A stretch of 12,816 bases of DNA from Betaproteobacteria bacterium (GTDB lineage: Bacteria; Pseudomonadota; Gammaproteobacteria; Burkholderiales; Ferrovaceae), in NCBI GenBank assembly GCA_028870615.1, contig JAGWPH010000219.1, positions 1-12,816 of the forward strand, in the 5' to 3' direction. The position numbers and the translations under genes are program-made. Each line of letters opens with the position of its first letter. Within the stretch, counting starts at the first letter, position 1. Below are positions 7,799-12,816 of the stretch, piece after piece. Under the pieces are notes generated by a model. The model did not search any database. It worked only from the letters and a program-made list of their open reading frames with translations, and had not been told where the DNA came from.

Positions 7799-8065
7799 TC
7801 AGGGAGGGGAGCCTCCGTCGCCGAGCGTCACCCCTTGCTGTGCCACCATGATGTCCACTTCACGTGCAATGTCACCAACCGTCTTGATCGGCACGGGCTC
7901 GCCCATCATCTTCAACTTGAATTTGTCTTCCAGCATGAACATGAACTCAACCGTGGCCAGGGAATCGACTCCCAGCTCTTCAAGCCTGGATTCGGGATGT
8001 ACTTGTTCGGGGGTCAGCCCAAATTCTTCCACCAGCATTTTTTGTATGACGGGCAATGAACTCAT
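7799..8065 (-). CDS. Divergent acyl carrier protein, second gene of accessory acyl cassette
   Basis: This is an 88-residue carrier protein that would hold an acyl thioester on a phosphopantetheine arm. The attachment site is Ser35 in ELGVDSLATVEFMF, followed by the acidic helix LEDKFKL, which is diagnostic for ACP. Unlike housekeeping AcpP it has Met-rich, partly basic stretches (FKLKMMGEP) and a C-terminal Gly/Pro tail. It is therefore probably a dedicated carrier. A GAGG lies 8 bases upstream of ATG. The gene begins 10 bases after the hydrolase stop and ends 2 bases before the ketosynthase, so the three are one transcription unit. No phosphopantetheinyl transferase is encoded nearby, so modification by the cell's AcpS or Sfp-type enzyme is presumed. 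Confidence 0.9.
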   Translation of the reverse strand: MSSLPVIQKMLVEEFGLTPEQVHPESRLEELGVDSLATVEFMFMLEDKFKLKMMGEPVPIKTVGDIAREVDIMVAQQGVTLGDGGSPP

Positions 8066-8075
8066 AATAGTAGCC

Positions 8076-8933
8076 TCAGCCTACTCGCTGGAGCGGTGGT
8101 TGAGCGTCCTGCACGATTTGTACAGTGCTCTGTCTGATGAACTCCAGCGTTTCCTGAGCTACGCGCTCCTTTTGAAAATCCATGGTAATGATGTGGTAGC
8201 AATTCTCCAGCAGGACTTTTTTGACCTGCGGGGAGGAAACGCTTTTCTCGATAATGTCAGCATTGCGCGGACTGGCCAGATCATCTTCGATGGCGTGCAT
8301 TATAAGTGTTGGGGCGGATATTTTATGCAATTTTTGGCGCACATCCTTCATCAGGCGCTCCGACTCAAACACGCCGGTCAGCGGGGAGTACGAAGAACCC
8401 AGGGCAGAGGTTCCCCGTTCGGCCATCTGCCTTGCCACCCACTGACGGATACGCTCGTCCTTGAGTCCGTAAGGCGGCCGTTCGGTAAGTGACATCATGA
8501 AGCGCGCTGGCGTGTAATACCCCAAAAATTTAAACCAGCGCATCCAGGTCACGTTCCAGCCGTCATAACGCAACGGCGCCGAGTACAGACAAAGCGCATG
8601 GATGTCCGGGCTCCGTTTTGCCGCGAGCTCCAGGCACAAGTCAGCGCCGATGCAAAGCCCCGCAACGCTGACCTCACCGTGTTCGCGTTTCAATCCATCA
8701 AACTGGGCTTCGACTTGTTCCAACCAGTGCTGCCAACGGGTCGTGTGGCTCGGGATGGCTTCATCAAACACCGAATAGCCCTGAATATTGGGGATGCGTA
8801 CGGTATAACCACCGACCACATTGAGCTTGCGCCCAATGTACTGCAACTGCTGTGGGGTGCCGTATAAACCATGCAACAGCAGAACTGCCCCCGGCCCCTT
8901 GCCGATCAAATTGATTGTGTCGATGGTGTACAA
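8076..8933 (-). CDS. Alpha/beta-hydrolase with Cys nucleophile (esterase/thioesterase/acyltransferase-like), first gene of cassette
   Basis: This cytoplasmic alpha/beta-hydrolase resembles the Est30/monoacylglycerol-lipase group. The oxyanion turn is LLLHGLYGT (residues 18-26). The nucleophile elbow is GLCIG, with Cys94 (codon 8652-8654) where most relatives have Ser. The likely acid is Asp217 in IEDDLASP and the likely base His247 in NCYHIITMD. The triad is thus Cys-Asp-His, as in dienelactone hydrolases and PHA synthases, so acyl transfer or thioester chemistry is possible. Its place just before an ACP and a ketosynthase suggests it acts on the ACP-bound chain. The start is uncertain. TTG 8931-8933 is the only standard start codon upstream of the HG motif except TTG at codon 9, yet AGGAG abuts it directly; ATC at codon 4 would have ideal 9-base spacing. 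No signal peptide is seen. Confidence 0.85.
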   Translation of the reverse strand: MYTIDTINLIGKGPGAVLLLHGLYGTPQQLQYIGRKLNVVGGYTVRIPNIQGYSVFDEAIPSHTTRWQHWLEQVEAQFDGLKREHGEVSVAGLCIGADLCLELAAKRSPDIHALCLYSAPLRYDGWNVTWMRWFKFLGYYTPARFMMSLTERPPYGLKDERIRQWVARQMAERGTSALGSSYSPLTGVFESERLMKDVRQKLHKISAPTLIMHAIEDDLASPRNADIIEKSVSSPQVKKVLLENCYHIITMDFQKERVAQETLEFIRQSTVQIVQDAQPPLQRVG

Positions 8934-8961
8934 CTCCTGTTCAGTCTTTACCGAATTTGTC

Positions 8962-8982
8962 GTTGTAACATATTGTTACAAC
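8962..8982. promoter_or_regulatory. Perfect inverted repeat, probable operator of the acyl cassette
   Basis: Two 9-base arms (GTTGTAACA at 8962-8970 and TGTTACAAC at 8974-8982) are exact reverse complements separated by TAT. The element sits in the 64-base AT-rich gap between the ychF stop and the hydrolase start, 28 bases upstream of the latter, where a promoter would be expected. No T-run follows on the minus strand, so it does not look like a terminator for ychF. Arm length and symmetry suit a dimeric helix-turn-helix repressor. The core resembles a TyrR box, but its half-sites are 5 bases apart, not 6. No regulator gene is in the window, so the binding protein is unknown. Confidence 0.55.
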
Positions 8983-8997
8983 ATCTTCCATAAATAT

Positions 8998-10089
8998 TCA
9001 GACATTGAAGCGAAAATGCATCACGTCTCCATCCTGCACCCGGTACTCCTTGCCTTCCAGGCGCATTTTCCCCGCTTCCTTGGCGCCCTGTTCCCCTCGA
9101 CATGCCACGAAATCATCGAAAGCAATGACCTCTGCACGAATAAAACCGCGTTCAAAATCGTTGTGAATGACAGCGGCTGCACGGGGCGCGGTGTCTCCCC
9201 TATGGATGGTCCAGGCACGAACCTCTTTGACCCCTGCAGTGAAGTAAGTTTCCAGTCCCAGCAATTGGTATGCGGCGCGAATCAATCGATCCAACCCAGG
9301 TTCGGCGAGACCCATATCCGCCAGAAATAACGCCTTGTCAGCATCATCGAGGTCAGCCATCTGGGCTTCGATAGCCGCACAGATCGGCACCACGGGCGCC
9401 CCTTCGGCGCGGGCATGGGCCACTATCTGATCCAGTAGCGGATTTTTGTCGAACCCTCCTTCCAACACATTAGCCACGTAAAGGGTAGGTTTGGCTGTGA
9501 TCAGACAAAGCGGTTTCAGCAAATCCAAGGCGTCCAGATCCAGTCCCATGGCGCGCACGGGTTGGCCGGTATTGAGTTGCCGTTGCACCGTATCGAGCAA
9601 CTCCAGCAGCCGGATGGCTTCCTTGGCCCCTGCCCGCGCAGTCTTCTGGGTCCGCGCGATGGCCTTGTCGACCGTTGCGAGATCGGCGAGCGCCAATTCC
9701 GTATTGATGGTTTCGATGTCATCTACGGGGTCGACCCGTCCAGCCACATGCACCACATTGGGATCTTCAAAACAACGCACCACATGGGCGATGGCGTCGG
9801 TTTCCCGGATCGTGGCCAAAAACTGATTTCCCAGCCCCTCTCCCTTCGAGGCCCCAGCCACCAACCCGGCAATGTCGACGAATTCGGTTACCGCCGGCAC
9901 CACCCGTTCCGGGCGTACGATGTCCGACAAAACTGACAGGCGCCGGTCTGGAACCTCGACCACACCGATATTGGGCTCGATGGTGCAGAAGGGGTAATTC
10001 TCCGCTGCGATGCCCGCCCTGGTCAACGCATTGAAGAGCGTGGACTTACCCACGTTGGGCAACCCCACAATGCCGCACTTGAGACTCAT
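8998..10089 (-). CDS. ychF: YchF, OBG-family redox-regulated ATPase
   Basis: This is a universally conserved ribosome-associated P-loop ATPase of the OBG family. The P-loop GLPNVGKS is at residues 9-16. The G3 motif DIAG is at 72-75, followed by [13 protein letters not shown]. The G4 position reads NVLE (207-210) instead of NKxD, which is the hallmark of YchF and explains its preference for ATP over GTP. The C-terminal TGS domain covers roughly residues 278-363 (from [14 protein letters not shown] to VMHFRFNV). At 363 residues it is full length. An AAGGA stands 8 bases before the ATG. The pth-ychF order with an 18-base gap is typical of proteobacteria and suggests co-transcription with pth. 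Confidence 0.97.
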   Translation of the reverse strand: MSLKCGIVGLPNVGKSTLFNALTRAGIAAENYPFCTIEPNIGVVEVPDRRLSVLSDIVRPERVVPAVTEFVDIAGLVAGASKGEGLGNQFLATIRETDAIAHVVRCFEDPNVVHVAGRVDPVDDIETINTELALADLATVDKAIARTQKTARAGAKEAIRLLELLDTVQRQLNTGQPVRAMGLDLDALDLLKPLCLITAKPTLYVANVLEGGFDKNPLLDQIVAHARAEGAPVVPICAAIEAQMADLDDADKALFLADMGLAEPGLDRLIRAAYQLLGLETYFTAGVKEVRAWTIHRGDTAPRAAAVIHNDFERGFIRAEVIAFDDFVACRGEQGAKEAGKMRLEGKEYRVQDGDVMHFRFNV

Positions 10090-10107
10090 GCCATCAATCC
10101 TTGGTTG

Positions 10108-10701
10108 TCACAGGGTACCCGGCTTGGGAGAGGTGTGAAGATGTGTCAAAGCCAGTTCCGGCCGCCCTTTCAGAAGCAGGGGCACTATTTCCAGAGCACG
10201 TTCCAGAGCTGCATCAATCGCCTTCTGATCAACCTTTGAAGGACGGTGCAACACATAATCCACCACTTCGTGGCGCTGGCCAGGATGTCCAATGCCGACC
10301 CGCAAACGCCAAAAGTCAGGCGACCCTAATGCCGCCACAATGTCCTTGAGGCCATTATGTCCCGCAGCACCTCCCCCCTTCTTGAGCTTGATATTTCCGG
10401 GAAGCAAATCCAGTTCATCATGAACCACCAGGATCTGCTCGGGAGCAACGCGATAAAAATGCGCGCTGGCAGCCACGGCACGTCCGCTGTCGTTCATGTA
10501 GGTGCGGGGTTTAAGGAGCCACAGATCCTCGTTGGCCAGGGATACCCGCGCAAGTTCTCCATGAAACCTGGACTCGTAACGAAAGCTTGCGGACCCGGCC
10601 TGGGCGACCCGGTCCACAAACCAGAACCCGGCGTTGTGGCGCGACTCCTGGTATTCGGGCCCTGGGTTGCCGAGACCTACAATCAATCGCACAGTTGTCA
10701 T
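10108..10701 (-). CDS. pth: Peptidyl-tRNA hydrolase
   Basis: Pth cleaves peptidyl-tRNA that drops off ribosomes and so recycles tRNA in the cytoplasm. The protein has 197 residues. Asn12 (in GLGNPGPEY), catalytic His22 (in RHNAGF), Asn70 (in TYMNDSG), Asp95 (in VVHDELD) and His115-Asn116 (in GAAGHNGLKD) match the E. coli active-site set with a constant offset of two residues. It lies between rplY and ychF, the usual proteobacterial arrangement. The start has no obvious Shine-Dalgarno sequence. A 10-base inverted repeat lies 17 bases upstream and may affect its expression relative to rplY. Confidence 0.97.
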   Translation of the reverse strand: MTTVRLIVGLGNPGPEYQESRHNAGFWFVDRVAQAGSASFRYESRFHGELARVSLANEDLWLLKPRTYMNDSGRAVAASAHFYRVAPEQILVVHDELDLLPGNIKLKKGGGAAGHNGLKDIVAALGSPDFWRLRVGIGHPGQRHEVVDYVLHRPSKVDQKAIDAALERALEIVPLLLKGRPELALTHLHTSPKPGTL

Positions 10702-10718
10702 CAGGCAGACTCAGAGGA

Positions 10719-10752
10719 CAACCCTGGTGATCGTTAGACTCAACCAGGGTTG
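10719..10752. repeat. Inverted repeat between rplY and pth
   Basis: Arms CAACCCTGGT (10719-10728) and ACCAGGGTTG (10743-10752) are perfectly complementary and enclose a 14-base loop. This fills much of the 58-base rplY-pth gap. Read on the minus strand, the stem is followed by TCCTCTGAGTC and no T-run, so it is not a standard intrinsic terminator. It could be an mRNA-stability or processing hairpin separating the abundant ribosomal-protein message from pth. Confidence 0.5.
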
Positions 10753-10759
10753 AGTGAAC

Positions 10760-11437
10760 TCACTTCTTGGTTTCTTTGCCGGTTTCAGGGGCAGCAACAG
10801 GCGTCTTCTGGTTTGCAGCCGGGACTTCGGCAGCAGCGACCGGAGCAGCAACTTCTTCATCTTCCACCCGAGCCGCACGCGGCAGTACTGCTGCCGCTAC
10901 AGGCGGGTTCTCACCCTTGATCATGGCTGCAAACTCAATGCCGGCCGGAGCCTTGATATCGGTCAGGTGCAGGGAGTGGCCCACGGCCAGGTCCTTGAGG
11001 TCCACTTCGATGAATTCCGGCAAGTCAGCGGGCAAACAGAACACTTCCACTTCATTGAGAATATGGCTGATGTTGGCTCCTGACTGTTTCACTCCGGGGC
11101 TGATGTCAGCGTTGATGAAGTGCAGCGGCACTTTCATATGAATCTTGCTATGGATATCCACACGCTGAAAATCCACATGTAAAACGATGGGCCGGAAGGG
11201 GTGCATCTGTACGTCTCTCAGCAAGGCCGGCTGGGCTTCACCGTCAAGCTTGAGGGTCAGCACGGAAGCATGGAACGCTTCCTGGCGCAGCTTGTGAAAC
11301 AATTCGTTGTGATCGAGCTCGATGGATTGCGCCTCCTTGCCGGCACCATACAGGATGCCTGGCACGCGTCCATTGTGGCGCAGGCGGCGGCTCGCTCCGG
11401 TGCCCTGCACAGTTCTGTGGGTAACTACGATGTCCAT
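10760..11437 (-). CDS. rplY: 50S ribosomal protein bL25, long Ctc/TL5 form
   Basis: This 5S-rRNA-binding ribosomal protein is the two-domain Ctc form of 225 residues, not the short E. coli type. The N-terminal bL25 domain (about 1-92) has the conserved GRVPGILYG and PFRPIVLHVDFQRV. The C-terminal TL5-like domain (about 95-185) contains NEVEVFCLPADLPEFIEVDL and VGHSLHL. A low-complexity Ala/Pro/Glu tail ending in Lys follows and is probably disordered. The ATG has an AAGGA about 8 bases upstream. The position between prs and pth is the standard order in Betaproteobacteria. Confidence 0.96.
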   Translation of the reverse strand: MDIVVTHRTVQGTGASRRLRHNGRVPGILYGAGKEAQSIELDHNELFHKLRQEAFHASVLTLKLDGEAQPALLRDVQMHPFRPIVLHVDFQRVDIHSKIHMKVPLHFINADISPGVKQSGANISHILNEVEVFCLPADLPEFIEVDLKDLAVGHSLHLTDIKAPAGIEFAAMIKGENPPVAAAVLPRAARVEDEEVAAPVAAAEVPAANQKTPVAAPETGKETKK

Positions 11438-11458
11438 GATGATTTTCCTTTGGTTTTC

Positions 11459-11498
11459 AATAAATAAAACCCACCCTCCGCGACCAGAGCATGGGGTG
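11459..11498 (-). terminator. Possible weak intrinsic terminator or attenuator between prs and rplY
   Basis: On the minus strand CACCC (11494-11498) can pair with GGGTG (11472-11476) across a 17-base loop, and is followed by a T-rich run, GGTTTTATTTATT. The stem is only 5 bp and the T-run is interrupted, so termination would be partial at best. The gap between prs and rplY is 68 bases. Confidence 0.3.
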
Positions 11499-11505
11499 CT
11501 GCAAA

Positions 11506-12456
11506 CTATTCCATAAACAATGAGCTGACCGAGTCCTCGTCACTGATGCGCCGCATGGTTTCGGCCATCAGGCCAGCAATGCCCAGCTGGCGGATCCGTG
11601 GGCAGGCGAGGGCCTTTTCCGAAAGTGGAATGGTGTCCGTAACCACCAGTTCGTCCAATGACGACTGGGCGATCCGATCCACGGCAGTGCCCGATAAAAC
11701 CGGGTGGGTAATGTACGCCAGCACTTTTGCCGCACCGTTATTTTTAAGTGCGGCTGCAGCTTCACACAACGTGTTGGCGGTATCCACCATGTCATCCATG
11801 ATGATGCAGACGCGTCCAGACACATCACCGATAACATTCATGACCTGGGCGACATTGGGCTTGGGACGCCGTTTGTCGATAATCACCAGGTCGGCCTCAA
11901 GACGCTTGGCCATGGCGCGTGCGCGCACGACACCCCCCACATCTGGTGAAACAACGGTCAGATCCCGGTGCCCGGAACGCCATACATCGCCCAGCAGAAC
12001 TGGTGCTGAATACACGTTGTCCACCGGGATATCAAAAAATCCCTGGATCTGGTCCGAGTGCAGATCCATGGTCAGGACCCGATCCACTCCCACCCCCTGA
12101 AGCATGTTGGCCACCACCTTGGCAGAAATGGCAACGCGGGCCGAGCGCGGGCGACGATCCTGGCGTGCATAGCCAAAATAGGGAATGGCCGCGGTGATAC
12201 GCGCCGCCGATGAGCGCTTGAGCGCATCGCACATCACCATGACCTCCATCAGGTGGTCATTCGTCGGGGCACATGTGGATTGCAGGATAAAGCAGTCCCG
12301 ACCCCGTACATTTTCGAGGATCTCGACCATCACTTCACCGTCGCTGAAACGACCTACCGCTGCACGGCCCACCGAAATGTTGAGGTGTGCAGCCACCTCA
12401 CTGGCCAGCTTTGGATTGGCAGTGCCGGTAAATACCATCAGGTTGGCAGACGACAT
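11506..12456 (-). CDS. prs: Ribose-phosphate pyrophosphokinase (PRPP synthetase)
   Basis: Prs makes PRPP from ribose-5-phosphate and ATP for nucleotide, histidine, tryptophan and NAD synthesis. From ATG 12456 it has 316 residues, the normal class I length, with an AGGAG 4 bases before the start. Seen in order are FSDGE (37-41), the ATP flexible loop [15 protein letters not shown] (97-111), the ribose/Mg site [11 protein letters not shown] (131-141), [10 protein letters not shown] (171-180) and the PRPP loop DDMVDTANT (221-229). The frame stays open upstream through the tRNA-Gln gene, but those 44 codons have no Prs homology and are not part of the protein. It follows tRNA-Gln after 41 bases, with no clear promoter in between. 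Confidence 0.97.
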   Translation of the reverse strand: MSSANLMVFTGTANPKLASEVAAHLNISVGRAAVGRFSDGEVMVEILENVRGRDCFILQSTCAPTNDHLMEVMVMCDALKRSSAARITAAIPYFGYARQDRRPRSARVAISAKVVANMLQGVGVDRVLTMDLHSDQIQGFFDIPVDNVYSAPVLLGDVWRSGHRDLTVVSPDVGGVVRARAMAKRLEADLVIIDKRRPKPNVAQVMNVIGDVSGRVCIIMDDMVDTANTLCEAAAALKNNGAAKVLAYITHPVLSGTAVDRIAQSSLDELVVTDTIPLSEKALACPRIRQLGIAGLMAETMRRISDEDSVSSLFME

Positions 12457-12497
12457 GGCACTCCTGGCTTGATACTTGATATGGTCAGACGCTTCCA

Positions 12498-12572
12498 TGG
12501 CAGGGGAGGTAGGGATCGAACCTACGAATGCCGGAATCAAAATCCGGTGCCTTACCACTTGGCGACTCCCCT
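12498..12572 (-). tRNA. tRNA-Gln (anticodon TTG)
   Basis: This is a 75-base tRNA with encoded CCA. The acceptor stem AGGGGAG/CTCCCCT pairs perfectly over 7 bp. The D arm contains GCCAAGTGGTAAGGC. The anticodon stem is CCGGA/TCCGG with loop TTTTGAT, giving anticodon TTG at 12538-12540. The T arm is GTAGG-TTCGATC-CCTAC, and the discriminator base is G followed by CCA. The 5' end is only 6 bases from the ispE stop codon, so the tRNA is probably cut from an ispE-tRNA-prs transcript by RNase P. This placement between ispE and prs is a known betaproteobacterial arrangement. Confidence 0.97.
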
Positions 12573-12578
12573 GTAGCG

Positions 12579-12816
12579 TTACACCCAATCCCGCAAGGGA
12601 TGTTGATTCATCCCGCGAGCAACGAACCCTTTGTATTCCGGCGGTAATTGCAACAGTGCTGACTGAGCCTCAGATTCTTCGGCAAATGGGACAAAACAGC
12701 ACGCCCCCGAACCCGTCATTCGTGCCTCTCCCCAGCAGCCGAGCCACGCCAGCAACCGGGCAACCTGCGAATAGCGGCGCACCACCACAGGTTGAAGGTC
12801 ATTGCGCCCAAATCCC
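12579..12816 (-). CDS. ispE: 4-diphosphocytidyl-2-C-methyl-D-erythritol kinase, C-terminal part (5' end outside window)
   Basis: This is the C-terminal 78 or so residues of IspE, the GHMP-family kinase that phosphorylates CDP-methylerythritol in the MEP isoprenoid pathway. The frame is open from the window edge and reads [15 protein letters not shown], matching the conserved (G/R)NDL(Q/E)PVV segment. The glycine-rich ATP-site motif [15 protein letters not shown] follows, then [13 protein letters not shown], the usual C-terminal motif. The TAA stop is at 12579-12581. A GTG at 12786-12788 inside this frame is not the true start, because homology continues past it to the edge. Confidence 0.93.
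   Translation of the reverse strand, partial: GFGRNDLQPVVVRRYSQVARLLAWLGCWGEARMTGSGACCFVPFAEESEAQSALLQLPPEYKGFVARGMNQHPLRDWV

Noticed and set aside
8962..8982. Palindrome as the intrinsic terminator of ychF
   Set aside because: No T-run follows on the minus strand and the stem is not GC-rich; an operator fits better.
8962..8982. Palindrome as a TyrR box (TGTAAA-N6-TTTACA)
   Set aside because: The half-sites differ (TGTAAC/GTTACA) and are 5 rather than 6 bases apart; the neighbouring genes have no aromatic amino acid role.
12457..12588. Upstream extension of the prs frame by 44 codons to 12588
   Set aside because: It runs in frame through the tRNA-Gln gene and has no Prs homology; ATG 12456 has a good ribosome-binding site and gives the normal 316 residues.
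12579..12788. Small separate gene starting at GTG 12788
   Set aside because: Conserved IspE sequence continues in frame to the window edge, so this is the 3' part of ispE.
1..12816. Mobile elements, CRISPR array, prophage or toxin-antitoxin genes
   Set aside because: No transposase, integrase, direct-repeat array or toxin-like small gene is visible; nearly all DNA is accounted for by the genes listed.

Overview
The window looks like a piece of a betaproteobacterial chromosome. The main evidence is two conserved gene orders. On the right is ispE - tRNA-Gln - prs - rplY - pth - ychF (minus strand). On the left is mrdA - rodA - rlpA - dacA - dat - ybeD - lipB - lipA (plus strand). The first order, with tRNA-Gln(TTG) between ispE and prs, is typical of Betaproteobacteria. 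The genus cannot be fixed from sequence alone. Composition is moderately GC-rich and genes are packed tightly. No insertion sequence, prophage, CRISPR array or long non-coding stretch was seen; no gap between genes reaches 100 bases.

Plus strand, 1-6564: a cell-elongation and lipoylation operon. It begins inside mrdA (PBP2 transpeptidase). It continues with rodA (SEDS glycosyltransferase partner of PBP2), rlpA (septal lytic transglycosylase without a SPOR domain), dacA (D-Ala-D-Ala carboxypeptidase), dat (D-amino acid aminotransferase), ybeD (DUF493), lipB (octanoyltransferase) and lipA (lipoyl synthase). Five of the junctions are 4-base ATGA/GTGA stop-start overlaps, so translation is probably coupled. 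DacA releases D-alanine and Dat can interconvert it with D-glutamate through keto acids, which fits recycling of wall precursors.

Minus strand, 12816-8998: housekeeping genes in transcription order. These are the 3' end of ispE (isoprenoid precursor synthesis), tRNA-Gln(TTG), prs (PRPP synthetase), rplY (bL25/Ctc ribosomal protein), pth (peptidyl-tRNA hydrolase) and ychF (OBG-family ATPase).

Minus strand, 8933-6561: the accessory-looking part is a compact three-gene cassette. It encodes an alpha/beta-hydrolase whose nucleophile elbow carries Cys instead of Ser, a divergent acyl carrier protein with an intact DSL site, and a FabF-type ketoacyl-ACP synthase with a complete Cys-His-Lys-His active site. 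It is preceded by an AT-rich gap holding a perfect 9-bp inverted repeat that looks like an operator. The cassette ends tail-to-tail with lipA, the two stop codons sharing two bases. It probably makes or transfers a specialised acyl chain using the general fatty-acid synthase for the other steps; its product is unknown. It is the best candidate in the window for an undescribed system.
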